This document shows, one piece after another, positions 18,386-27,499 of a stretch of 64,000 nucleotides of DNA; within the stretch, counting starts at the first letter, position 1, and each line of letters starts with the position of its first letter. The notes under the pieces are model-generated. The model had not been told where the DNA came from. It made no database searches and worked only from the letters and a program-made list of their open reading frames with translations. This stretch comes from Xenorhabdus sp014467285 (GTDB lineage: Bacteria > Pseudomonadota > Gammaproteobacteria > Enterobacterales > Enterobacteriaceae): the NCBI RefSeq assembly GCF_014467285.1, contig NZ_NKHR01000005.1, positions 124,001 through 188,000 on the forward strand, given 5' to 3'. A program made the position numbers and the translations under genes.

Positions 18386-18922
18386 ATGGCAAAGCAGCCT
18401 GAAGATTGGCTCAACAATTATCCTGCTGAAGAGGAAGAAGAAGAGATAATCTGGGTCAGTAAAAGTGAAATCAAGCGGGATGCTGAAATACTGAAAAAAT
18501 TAGGCACAGAGCTGGTTGAACTCAGCAAAAGCCAACTGGAGCGTATTCCACTGGATGAAGATTTGCTGGCAGCCATTGAACTGGCACAAAAAATCAAACG
18601 TGAAGGCCGTCGCCGTCAATTGCAGCTAATTGGAAAGCTACTGCGTGCCCGTGATCCTGAACCAATCACGATTGCGTTGGATAAACTGAAAAACCGTCAC
18701 AACCAGCAAGTTGTTATTCTGCATAAACTGGAAGAGCTACGTGACAAACTCCTTGAAAGCGACGATGCGCTTGAAGAAGTCGTGGCGCTGTATCCACATA
18801 CGGATCGCCAGCAACTTCGCACACTGGTCCGCAACGCCAAAAAAGAGAAGGCGGCCAACAAGCCACCGAAATCTTACCGCCAGATGTTCCAATACCTGAA
18901 AGAGTTATCGGAATCCGCTTAG
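18386..18922 (+). CDS. darP: DarP (YjgA), ribosome-associated 50S maturation factor
   Basis: A 178-residue, highly charged, helical protein of the DUF615 family (E. coli YjgA is 183 residues), ending KPPKSYRQMFQYLKELSE. It associates with late 50S precursors and helps peptidyl-transferase centre maturation. Head-to-head with pmbA, as in most enterics; a 200-bp gap separates them. A hairpin (18933-18959, arms accgcca/tggcggt) without a good T-run follows the stop. Confidence 0.93.
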   Translation: MAKQPEDWLNNYPAEEEEEEIIWVSKSEIKRDAEILKKLGTELVELSKSQLERIPLDEDLLAAIELAQKIKREGRRRQLQLIGKLLRARDPEPITIALDKLKNRHNQQVVILHKLEELRDKLLESDDALEEVVALYPHTDRQQLRTLVRNAKKEKAANKPPKSYRQMFQYLKELSESA

Positions 18923-19021
18923 TATCCTCTTCACCGCCATTTCGTTAAGAATTGGCGGTACTTCCTTCTATACCTTCCTCATTTCCATATCAATTCAGCT
19001 TACGTTAACACCTTGAATTAA

Positions 19022-19450
19022 ACGTTAGTCGTTATTCCTGATGATTATCAATACGCTACAAAACACCTTCAAGCTTTGTACCAGCACAGTGATTTTGAGG
19101 AAGTTTGTCTGGGTGCCCTTGACCGTGATCCTAAAGCAGAAGAATTATTATCCAAGGCTGATGCCCTGATATTGATCCGTGAAAGAACACTTATTGATGA
19201 GAAATTTTTTTCTAAAACCCCCAATTTAAAACTGATCAGCCAAACGGGAAAAGTTGCTTACAATATCGATCTGGCCTTGTGCAAACAGCGGGGCATTGCC
19301 GTTGTTGAAGGTTCGGGTTCACCGATTGCCGCCGCCGAATTAACCTGGCTATTAATTCAAAGCTCCATACGCAGATTTGTACCTTCTGTAGAAGCCATGA
19401 AAAAAGGCCACTGGCAGGTTGGATTTCTGCAATCTCAATCCATTAAATGA
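19022..19450 (+). pseudogene. N-terminal fragment of a D-isomer-specific 2-hydroxyacid dehydrogenase
   Basis: The frame reads ACG TTA GTC GTT ATT CCT GAT GAT, as if a former ATG had become ACG at 19022, and continues through a substrate-binding domain (ADALILIRERT, NLKLISQTGKVAYNIDL, PIAAAELTW) to a stop at 19450. Family members are about 310-330 residues. Here the protein ends after about 142, just before the NAD-binding Rossmann domain. Internal ATG starts exist (for example 19397), but no start yields a complete enzyme. A remnant. Confidence 0.7.
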
Positions 19451-19729
19451 TATTTACTAAAATGTATGGCTTATACGGTCGCTCTGGTAGAGAGTCTTAC
19501 TTTAGAATACAAGCATTGCATAAAAAACAAGAATGCGGCAATTAGCACTCTCTACATCAATATTCATTAACAGTAATGTATCGAGAAAAAAATATATTGA
19601 CGAGTTAAATTATTTATCTGTTTTATATGAACGTCATATATTTAGTTCAGACAATTCTGAAGAAAGAGAATCCATTCTTCAAATGATGGGAAATGAAATA
19701 AAGTACTTAGAATATCAAGAGCATTTAAT

Positions 19730-20050
19730 CTATCCTTTATGCTTTTTTATAAACATAAAGGATTTATATGTTAGTCTTACAGATGAAAAATATAACACTA
19801 TTGGCATTGAAATAAAAAATGTAAGCGCAGTATTAATATAATCATCGATATCATGAGCGAGTAATAGCATGAAAATAAAAAAAGAAAGAGCAATAAAAAA
19901 AACAAAAACAACACCATGAAATTTTCTTTTCAAAATACATATTTCTTGCATGATTTCATAACCGGAGCGCTCTGAGGCAGCTTTTATCAAGCTAATATCC
20001 TTTGAAGTAAAACCATGTTCAATCATTAGTGACTCTATATTTTTTTCCAT
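19730..20050 (-). CDS. Hypothetical small membrane protein
   Basis: ATG at 20050 lies nine bases after the ribosome-binding element aagg. A GTG six bases upstream is too close to it. The 106-residue product has a soluble N-terminus (EHGFTSKDISLIKAASERSG) and two hydrophobic stretches around residues 45-66 and 74-92. No family recognised. A plus-strand frame (19533-19841) overlaps its 3' end and has weaker support. Confidence 0.45.
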   Translation of the reverse strand: MEKNIESLMIEHGFTSKDISLIKAASERSGYEIMQEICILKRKFHGVVFVFFIALSFFIFMLLLAHDIDDYINTALTFFISMPIVLYFSSVRLTYKSFMFIKKHKG

Positions 20051-20517
20051 TTTCACTCACCTTTAACAATTTTGTCATATATGCAAAACGCTGACATTAA
20101 AATTGAATATTCTGTCAGGTTGACTACCGTTGCCATTTGATTTCCTGAAAAGTGAGGAGCATATACCAGAATCAACAAATTGAATACGTGATCCAAACAG
20201 GGATAGATACAAGTATGAACGGATGCGCAAAAGCCATCCTGTTGTTCATTGAAGATAAATAGGATTTATGTTGATTTGAAAAGGGAGTCAAACCGTTAAG
20301 GATTCCTGCCAGCCTGATTTTTGCCTGAATTACCGTGCATATTCCGATAATCCCCCTATATCCTGCCAACACCAGCCCAAAATTGGATCTAATTCGTTAA
20401 TTAATTTGATTGATTAATGTGTAGAATAAATGTGCTTTTCTGTTCAACTACGCATTTTATCTCGCTGAGATTCAGCATAATACCGAAGCCTAATTGATAA
20501 AACATAAGTTAAATTCA
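20051..20517. other. Gene-free left flank of the T6SS island
   Basis: 467 bp with no frame I would defend. A 66-codon minus-strand frame (20172-20372) has no recognisable domain. The promoter of the following tssF-vgrG genes, if any, should be here, but I see no clear -10/-35. Confidence 0.4.
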
Positions 20518-21757
20518 ATGAAAAACAACAAGGGATCGCTTTATCTAAAAGAGCGCGCTTACCTGCGAGAGCTGGCTGAGCACATCGCGAAAGAGTCACC
20601 GCATCTGGCTGAATTTCTGGTTTCCTCTCATGACCCTGATATTGCCCGTGTTTTCGAAGCCTTTGCGTTTTTGATTGCCAATCTGCGGGACAAGCTGGAG
20701 GATAATTTTTCCGAAATTGTTCACGGCATTCTCTCCCGTATCTGGCCGTTAGCTTTGTCTCCTGTCCCACCGACGACGATAGTACAGTTTACGCCCACGG
20801 ATAATGAACATCAGGACACTGCCGAGATCCCGATCAGTACATCGGTGTCTGCCAGCCTTAACGGACAGTTGATCAACTTTAAAACCTTATATGGACGCCC
20901 CCCGGTTGGAAGCCGGTAATCACTGCTATCCGCTGCCATTGAGGGGATCGGTGTGCTTGTACCGGCTGCGGGAGGTTCAGGTGGTAGTGCAGCCCGAAGA
21001 CAGCGAGCAGCGTGGCACGCCTTATCACTGGCTGCCGATTGAGCAGCTTGTTCCCGCCGGGCGTTTTTTCGATGACGATGCGCAGCCCGACACATTTTAT
21101 TACCAGCTCCAGACTGAATCTGATTTTCTGGGCAGGATCCGGCACCGGCTGTGCTTTTTTGATTTGGCCGGCAATCCGGCAAACAATCTGCCGGAGATTG
21201 CTGTCTCGTGCTATTTCACCGGCTACCATGAGCAGGCACTGACGCTGGAACAAGGCGCAATTACCGTGACGCAGGAAAGTGCACCGTCTCATCTTGATGT
21301 GCAGAATATTATTCCGGTGGTGACCGATTATCCACCATTGTTACAGGAAAATAACAGCTGGCCGCTGCTCTCCTGCCTCTCCAGTCCGCCGGTGATGTTA
21401 TTTTCCACCGACAGCCTGAAACAGTTTCTCCGCCTGTTTGACCCGCATAGCGAGACAAACCATCCGCTGAGCCGCCAGTTCCAGCAACACATTGACGGCA
21501 TTGTGCAGGTAAAAGAGCGCCTGACTGACCGCTTAAGACGTGGGCAACCGGTTCGTGGGTATGTGTTATCGCTCACGCTGAATCCCGGTTGTTACCGCAC
21601 GTCCGGCGAGATGTACCGCTTCAGCCGGTTAATCAATCAGGCGATGGCCTGCTTTATCTGCCAGTCCACGTTCGTCATGCTGGAAATTTTTATCCCGGAC
21701 AACAGTGAAGTGCTGTGGCAGTTCTGGCACGTCGATGGATTACGCCCGGCCATGTAA
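20518..21757 (+). pseudogene. TssF-like T6SS baseplate protein, internally deleted and frameshifted
   Basis: The first frame (ATG 20518 to TAA 20919) has the TssF N-terminal pattern YLKERAYLRELAEHIAKESP and DPDIARVFEAFAFLIANLRD. A second frame, shifted at the run of six C near 20896-20901, continues through the C-terminal TssF region (LLSCLSSPPVMLFSTDSLKQ, then LIPD-type ending) to 21757. Together they code for about 415 residues, whereas TssF is usually about 600, so a middle segment is lost as well. No good ribosome-binding site precedes 20518. The remnant probably came along with vgrG from a complete cluster; a working TssF must be encoded elsewhere if this T6SS is active. Confidence 0.65.
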
Positions 21758-21790
21758 GGCATGCATGTCATAAACGATAAGGAATAAAAA

Positions 21791-23797
21791 ATGAAAAGTG
21801 GATTACGTTTTACCTGCCACATCGCCGGTGTGCCGGAAGACACCTTTGCGGTTGGCGATTTTTCTCTACAGGAAGGATTATCCGAACTCTTTACCCTCAA
21901 TCTGACACTGGTCAGAACGGGCAACCCGAATCCCTTTAAACCACAGACGGAGATTGATTTGGCCTCATTGCTGATGCAGAAAGCGGTACTGCAAATCTTT
22001 CACGGGGCAACCGAGCAACGCAAAATCACCGGCATCATCTCCCATGCGGACTGGGTGGGCACCGATGGTAATAAGACAATCTATTCCGTCACCGTGCGGC
22101 CTGCCTGCTGGCGGCTGACGCTCAATCAGGACAGCCGAATTTATCATCAGCAAAATGTGCCGGCCATTTTAAACAGCCTGCTGAAAAAACATCGGGTGAA
22201 AGCCGATTCGAAGCTCTACGATGTGCATCAGGACCGGGAATATGTGACCCAGAAGCGCGAATCCGATTATGCATTTTTCAGCCGGTTAGCCGCGGAAGAA
22301 GGTATCAGTTTCTGGTTTGAGGATGAAACGCTGTTTTTCAGTGACAGCCATCTGGGCATGACCGCTGGCTTACCGCTGCAATACCAGCCCCAGCCGGAAA
22401 CCGCGCACGGGGTAGATACGATTTATCAGGTACGGTTAGGCGTCGGCATGAGCCCGCAACGCAGCCTGCACAAAGATTTCAACCCGGAGAACCCGCGCTA
22501 TCACCTCTCCCATATGCACAGCAGCGAAGGCTTCCGCGACTTCGGCAGCCAGACCCCTTACACCGTGTTTGAAAGTTACGGGCGTTTTCAGAAAGATGCG
22601 GCCGCCATTCCGTTTTTAAAATACCGGCAGGAAGCACTGGACAACCAGAAACAGACTGGCAGCGGTAGCAGTAACTGCATCAAACTGATGCCAGGTAAAA
22701 TCTTCGAGATAAAAAATCATCCCCATAAACCGCTTAATGTGCGCTGGCAGGTGGTCGGTATCAGCCATCACGGGCGCTGCCCGCAGGCATTGGGAGACAG
22801 TGGCGGTGAAGGCACTACGCTTTCCAACCAGTTCAGTTTTATTTCCGGTCTGGATGATTATCGTCCGCCTTTCCACTACAAACCGCTGGCAGATGGCGAT
22901 GAAACTGCCATCGTGGTCGGCCCGGAAGGCGAAGAAATCTTCGTCAATAAAGACGGGGCGATTAAAGTCCATTTCCACTGGAACCGCTATGACCAGCCGG
23001 ATGATGGGGCATCGTGCTGGGTGCGGGTGGCACAGGGCTGGAACGGTAACGGCTTTGGTTTTATGGCGATACCGCGGATCGGGCAGGAGGTGATTATCTC
23101 CTATCTCAATGGTGATATTGACCGTCCGATAGTCACCGGCTGTGTCTATAACGGCCTGAACCGCCCGCCACTGGATTTACCGGCGCAGAAAACCCGCACC
23201 ACCTTTAAAACCAAAACCCACAAAGGTAAAGGGTTTAACGAACTGCGTTTTGAGGATGCGAAAGACAGCGAAGAAATCTATCTCCACGGTCAGAAAGATC
23301 TGACTGCGCATATCGAAAATGATGCCTACTGGCATATCAAGCATGACCAGAAGCAACGCATCGATAACAACCGTTACCACGATATCCGCGCCGATGACCA
23401 TCATCAGGTCGCCGGTTCGCGCAAAATCACCACCGAAGGGGATGTCTCCCACCGGATTGCCGGCAGCCAGTATACCCAGACCGGGGATGCGACCGTCATT
23501 GACAGCGGGCAGGAAATCCACCTGAAAAGCGGCGGCAAGGTCGTACTGGAAGCCGCATCAGAAATCACGCTGAAAGTGGGTGGCAGTTTTATCAAAGTTA
23601 CGCCCGGCGGCATTTTGTCTTCCATGATTAATGTGGGGCAGGGTTCGGCAGGCAGTGGGCGAGGGCTGGCACTGCAATTACCGGAAGGTGTGGAGCCATT
23701 GCCAATGGTGGAATTTCCGGTCAAAAAATATTGTGCATTGCAGGCTCAGGAGAATGCTGCCTGGGTGATTAAATCCCCGCAGGGAGGTCAGTCATGA
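21791..23797 (+). CDS. vgrG: VgrG (TssI), T6SS spike protein
   Basis: 668 residues. The gp27-like domain spans about residues 1-380 (FALRV-like start, RESDYAFFSRLAAEEGISFW), the gp5 OB-fold about 390-470 (VHFHWNRYD, CWVRVAQGW, IPRIGQEVIISYLNGD), and a repetitive beta-helix needle extends to about 620. VgrG trimers cap the Hcp tube and carry effectors. The ribosome-binding site aagga precedes ATG by eight bases. Its TGA overlaps the ATG of the DUF4123 gene by four bases, so adaptor and spike are coupled. Confidence 0.94.
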   Translation: MKSGLRFTCHIAGVPEDTFAVGDFSLQEGLSELFTLNLTLVRTGNPNPFKPQTEIDLASLLMQKAVLQIFHGATEQRKITGIISHADWVGTDGNKTIYSVTVRPACWRLTLNQDSRIYHQQNVPAILNSLLKKHRVKADSKLYDVHQDREYVTQKRESDYAFFSRLAAEEGISFWFEDETLFFSDSHLGMTAGLPLQYQPQPETAHGVDTIYQVRLGVGMSPQRSLHKDFNPENPRYHLSHMHSSEGFRDFGSQTPYTVFESYGRFQKDAAAIPFLKYRQEALDNQKQTGSGSSNCIKLMPGKIFEIKNHPHKPLNVRWQVVGISHHGRCPQALGDSGGEGTTLSNQFSFISGLDDYRPPFHYKPLADGDETAIVVGPEGEEIFVNKDGAIKVHFHWNRYDQPDDGASCWVRVAQGWNGNGFGFMAIPRIGQEVIISYLNGDIDRPIVTGCVYNGLNRPPLDLPAQKTRTTFKTKTHKGKGFNELRFEDAKDSEEIYLHGQKDLTAHIENDAYWHIKHDQKQRIDNNRYHDIRADDHHQVAGSRKITTEGDVSHRIAGSQYTQTGDATVIDSGQEIHLKSGGKVVLEAASEITLKVGGSFIKVTPGGILSSMINVGQGSAGSGRGLALQLPEGVEPLPMVEFPVKKYCALQAQENAAWVIKSPQGGQS

Positions 23798-24579
23798 CTG
23801 ATTTCACCCAAAAAACAAGCTGGGCAACCTGGCTGGGCGGATCTGACAAACCGCCAGTTTACCTGATGATCAACCCGCTTTCGGTGCCTAATCCTGTCAA
23901 CACGCTCTATGTGAACAACTGGGTTGAACAGGCTTTCCCCCTGTATAGCGGTACATCGCTTGCTCACCTGATGGAGCAGGGACCGTGGCTTATCCAGCCG
24001 AAAGGGGACTGTCTGCCCACCCTTGCTCGTCTGCTTGACCGCCGCGCATTCAGCGACGGCAGTTGGGGCTGGGCATACCGTAGCGATACGGGCTGGCAGG
24101 CACAACTGGATCACTGGCAACGTCACCAGCTCGTGACCCTGCGGGATGAACAGGTCGTCTTCCGGCTCATGGATACACGTATTCTGCGGGTATTGATGCC
24201 CGCGATGCAACCGACAGACTGGACATCTCTGCTTAACCCGGTCACTGAGCTGATGGTGGATATGCCTGAACCGACGGTTTTTCTTCGACCGGCACAATGC
24301 CCGTTCAGCCAGATTGAACGCCCCTTTGTACTGGAGCCGCATCTGATTGCAGCGTGGGAGCAATCAGATTTTGCACTGGAAGGACTCGCAAAAACGCTGA
24401 TGTATGAACTGTGGGAAGCACAGGGCGAACTGGCACTGAAACGGGATACTCCCGAAGGTACTTTGATCCGTGACCTTGAAAAATGGCTGCGTCGGCACCG
24501 CCAACAGGGTTCACGTTTACAGGCGCTGACCCTCCATGACTTTCTGGCAGGAAGCGAGATTGATGCACAACGTACTTAA
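23794..24579 (+). CDS. DUF4123 T6SS effector chaperone/adaptor
   Basis: A 261-residue protein of the DUF4123 (Tap/TEC) family, with the typical order: N-terminal YLMINPL, central SDGSWGWAYRSD and FRLMDTRILRVLMP, helical C-terminus. Such adaptors load a specific effector onto the cognate VgrG tip. Start overlaps the vgrG stop, and the effector gene follows 21 bases later. The arrangement assigns the 24600-26441 product as cargo. Confidence 0.85.
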   Translation: MTDFTQKTSWATWLGGSDKPPVYLMINPLSVPNPVNTLYVNNWVEQAFPLYSGTSLAHLMEQGPWLIQPKGDCLPTLARLLDRRAFSDGSWGWAYRSDTGWQAQLDHWQRHQLVTLRDEQVVFRLMDTRILRVLMPAMQPTDWTSLLNPVTELMVDMPEPTVFLRPAQCPFSQIERPFVLEPHLIAAWEQSDFALEGLAKTLMYELWEAQGELALKRDTPEGTLIRDLEKWLRRHRQQGSRLQALTLHDFLAGSEIDAQRT

Positions 24580-24599
24580 TCAATAAAGGATTTAATCGA

Positions 24600-26441
24600 A
24601 TGAGTGACACAGGAAGATTAGATTGTGTGCCCTGCAATACATTCAAACACTGGCTGGAATTTCAGTTATTGGATAATCAGGGCAAGCCATTAATCGGTAT
24701 CCCCTATACCCTGAAAAGCCGGGATGGGGTGATCAAGGCCAATGGCGTGACGAATGGTCAGGGAATACTGCGGGAAGAAAATTTATCACCGCTTCCTATG
24801 ACACTGCATGTGGATGCGCAGAAATTGGCAAACCAATTGGTTGAAAAATCCTCTGTTGCAGCGGTGACAAATGAAAAAGCATCGGGTTCCTCCTCCGCGA
24901 TTATGCCGGGCGAACTTAGTGATGGACTGCCGAAGATCGAAGGCTGGACAGAAGAAGCCCTGCAAACAAAATATTACACTGACTCCGGATATTCGGGCAT
25001 AACGGTCATGCCCGCACATAACCGCCGGCATGTGATAGCCGTCGAACGTATTGTGAAACCAGTGTTTGCAAAATCCTGCCTGCAACCCGCGGGTTGTACA
25101 GATGCAGGGACTGGAATGGAACCATATACGCACTTTGGTGAGATGCAGATTTATCGGGCCGAACCGGCACGCCAATACAGCCCAAACAGGCAGGAAACCT
25201 CTGAGCCATTTATTCTTAAGGCCATTGCTTGGGTAGGGAATCAGATATTTTCGCGGGCAGAAGCCAATCCGATGATATTTAATGAGGTAATGCGGCAGGA
25301 GATAATGAGGCAGATGACAGCTAATGCGGCAGCAGCTCAAGCAAATAATGGCGATATCGATAAAGATAGCCGACTAGTCTCTCAAAGTGAGCAACAAAAG
25401 CTGAAGGATGTCCAGTATGAGTTATCCCGTGATGTTTATCTCGTCGGGACATCTGTAGCAGTATTAGGCGCTATGATGCGAAGTTGGTGGAATGGCAGCG
25501 ACAGTGATTTAGAGAGTCATAACAATCTGATAAAAATTGCAGATGAAAAGGGTACTGCGCCAACACGTGTTCGTTACCGGTTTGTTGAAGATGTAAAAAC
25601 CGGGCAATCAATCCCCGTAGGATACCATACTAACGAAGAAAGCGGGTTAGAACAGGTCAAAGTTCGCCATGTACAATATAATAATTTACTCAACCAATAT
25701 GAGTTTTGGGAAGATGATGCAGATTCGCCGACATTGGTCTGGTATGTCGATACACAAAAAGACGGAATATCGCAAAGTGAAATTAGCGATCAGTATGGGC
25801 AGCATGATACCTCAATAAACGTCAAAGTCATCCCGCTTGATCCAACGATCACCAGCCAAACGCCCGGCTTACCGATCCCAGAACAGCCAACATGGCGGGA
25901 CGGAATTCTGGTCAACCCGCAGCAATATCCGAATGAAATCGCGGGAAACAAAACTGAAACGCCGATATTAGATGGAACAGACCAAGGGCCGACGAAGACA
26001 ACCACCCCCGTACAGGAGAGTGATTTCCGGGATTATATTCTGATTTTCCCGATCTCGAATATACCGGCAATTTATGTTTATTTGAGCAGTAGTCATGGTA
26101 ACGGAAGTGGATTAATTGATGGTATACCGAGAAATCCAGGAACTGCGAGACGTTTTATGTCAAAAAAAGAATTTAAACATTTCCAAGACGAAGGTTTTGT
26201 GTATGACCCTGAAGATCCAAGAGGCGGGATTAGTGTTACTTCTGTAAAAGTTGATCCTAAAAATCCAGATGCGATAAAAAGAAGTACAGGAGCACTCGGA
26301 GCTGACTACTATGTTGATATTGATACAACTAAGAAACACGTTGAGTTAAAAGGAAAAACTAAAGGAGGAGTAATGGATTGGAAAATTAAGGATAATGTAA
26401 CTAATGAAGATATTATCAATTCTGGGAGAGTAAGAAAATGA
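24600..26441 (+). CDS. T6SS effector with S-type pyocin domain and C-terminal toxin domain
   Basis: 613 residues. Residues about 14-90 look like the transthyretin-like segment found in VgrG-associated effectors (FQLLDNQGKPLIGIPYTLKS). Residues about 320-495 contain the S-type pyocin domain, ending FRDYILIFPISNIPAIYVYL. The last about 113 residues (from 26100) form a separate toxin module with MSKKEFKHFQDEGF, GGISVTSVKVDP and STGALGADYYVDID. The MSxxEF...G pattern recalls ADP-ribosyltransferase-like toxins, but this is only a suggestion. Base composition turns AT-rich exactly in the toxin module, as in polymorphic toxins with exchangeable tips. Delivered by the upstream VgrG/DUF4123 pair; its stop overlaps the immunity gene by four bases. 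Confidence 0.75.
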   Translation: MSDTGRLDCVPCNTFKHWLEFQLLDNQGKPLIGIPYTLKSRDGVIKANGVTNGQGILREENLSPLPMTLHVDAQKLANQLVEKSSVAAVTNEKASGSSSAIMPGELSDGLPKIEGWTEEALQTKYYTDSGYSGITVMPAHNRRHVIAVERIVKPVFAKSCLQPAGCTDAGTGMEPYTHFGEMQIYRAEPARQYSPNRQETSEPFILKAIAWVGNQIFSRAEANPMIFNEVMRQEIMRQMTANAAAAQANNGDIDKDSRLVSQSEQQKLKDVQYELSRDVYLVGTSVAVLGAMMRSWWNGSDSDLESHNNLIKIADEKGTAPTRVRYRFVEDVKTGQSIPVGYHTNEESGLEQVKVRHVQYNNLLNQYEFWEDDADSPTLVWYVDTQKDGISQSEISDQYGQHDTSINVKVIPLDPTITSQTPGLPIPEQPTWRDGILVNPQQYPNEIAGNKTETPILDGTDQGPTKTTTPVQESDFRDYILIFPISNIPAIYVYLSSSHGNGSGLIDGIPRNPGTARRFMSKKEFKHFQDEGFVYDPEDPRGGISVTSVKVDPKNPDAIKRSTGALGADYYVDIDTTKKHVELKGKTKGGVMDWKIKDNVTNEDIINSGRVRK

Positions 26442-26854
26442 GAAATGATTTTCCTGTTATATTGAATAAATTTATTAAAACGTTCTACGAACTTGAAGAT
26501 TGTATTAGAGAAGTGAATAAATCAGATCATTTTGAATATAAAGAGGATTTTGAAGTTAATTTGGAAAAGCTAGTTACAATGAAAATTTATCAAACAAAGA
26601 TATTCGCTATCCTATTGAATAATTTTCCAGAAAGCGCGATCTCTCTTTTAAAGAGGCGTTATTTATCTGTCGACTTAAAAAACTCTCCCCGTGATCAGGT
26701 GGCTGATTTGGCGTTTTTATTCTCTCATGTAAGAGAAATTTTAGGTGATAAAAAACTGAATGAAGTGCTTAATTGTCCAGAATTCATACAAAGCAATAAA
26801 GATTACTACCGTGTAAAAGAAGCTATTGAATTTGCTCTGGATGAAGATGAATAA
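26438..26854 (+). CDS. Probable immunity protein to the upstream T6SS effector
   Basis: A 138-residue, soluble, acidic and mainly helical protein without signal peptide. ATG overlaps the effector stop (ATGA), and a terminator follows, which is the standard layout for an effector-immunity pair. A cytoplasmic immunity protein fits a toxin acting in the cytoplasm. I recognise no family; the function is inferred from position. Confidence 0.6.
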   Translation: MRNDFPVILNKFIKTFYELEDCIREVNKSDHFEYKEDFEVNLEKLVTMKIYQTKIFAILLNNFPESAISLLKRRYLSVDLKNSPRDQVADLAFLFSHVREILGDKKLNEVLNCPEFIQSNKDYYRVKEAIEFALDEDE

Positions 26855-26871
26855 GATATAAAATATGAGTA

Positions 26872-26906
26872 AGAAAAGTCATAAAGTTTAATGGCTTTTC
26901 TTTTTC
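26872..26906 (+). terminator. Terminator closing the effector-immunity operon
   Basis: Arms agaaaagtcat (26872-26882) and atggcttttct (26891-26901) pair over 11 bases with one G-U, loop of eight, followed by tttt. Confidence 0.75.
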
Positions 26907-26995
26907 AATAAAAGGCCAAATAAAAATAAAGGAATAATAACATGCACCCATTAGGACAGATGATAAAAAAATAAATCTATTGAAGATATACCAAC

Positions 26996-27242
26996 CTAAT
27001 TTGAAGATGCAGGTTTTAAAAACTGAAAATTGTCAGTCAGTCGAGTCGTAAGTTCTTTCGCTTTTTCTGGCAAAGTGGCATGAAAAAAGTGACGAAGGGT
27101 TTCACGGAATGTCTTCGCATCCGGAAAATAGACATTGTTACGCACCTGCTCATTCATATACTTCCACAATCGCTCTATTGGATTGAGGTTTGGGCTGTAA
27201 GGCGGGAGGTGAGCCTGTACTGCATTTTGTGTAAATGCCTTT
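26996..27242 (-). mobile_element. IS630-family transposase, 3' fragment
   Basis: Read on the minus strand, the frame gives VQAHLPPYSPNLNPIERLW, then YMNEQVRNNVYFPDAKTFRE, and a stop at 26996. This is the C-terminal third of an IS630 DDE transposase, including the final catalytic Glu in NPIER. The upstream two thirds are missing, replaced by IS256-type sequence. The spurious plus-strand frame from 27080 is its antisense. Confidence 0.8.
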
Positions 27243-27244
27243 TC

Positions 27245-27490
27245 TCAGAGGTGGCCGTCCAGACGGTCACCAAATTCGATAATAAAACGACTCATCGCCA
27301 TTCGCCAGTCCTGCAACGGCATTGTCCATTTCTGTGACACAGCCTGAATGGCCAGCCAGATCACCTTCTTCACAGATTCATCTGACGGGAACACCTTACG
27401 CTTTTTAATCGCATGACGGATAACGCTGTTCAGCGATTCAATCGCATTCGTTGTGTAGATAACCTTGCGGATCTCGGACACCTCAAAAGC
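27245..27490 (-). mobile_element. IS256-family (Mutator-type) transposase, 3' fragment
   Basis: The minus-strand frame reads SEIRKVIYTTNAIESLNSVI and continues to WRMAMSRFIIEFGDRLDGHL before the stop at 27245. IRKVIYTTNAIESLN is the signature around the last catalytic Glu of IS256 transposases. About 80 of roughly 400 residues remain. Homology stops near 27490, where IS3 sequence begins. Confidence 0.85.
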
Positions 27491-27499
27491 CTGCTAATG

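Noticed and set aside
19533..19841. 102-codon plus-strand frame overlapping the minus-strand membrane-protein gene
   Set aside because: Weaker start context than the minus-strand gene and no domain; the two overlap by about 110 bp. Not excluded, but less likely.
20172..20372. 66-codon minus-strand frame before tssF
   Set aside because: No ribosome-binding site and no recognised family; treated as chance.
27080..27337. 85-codon plus-strand frame over the IS fragments
   Set aside because: It is the antisense of the IS630 and IS256 transposase remnants, which have clear family motifs on the minus strand.
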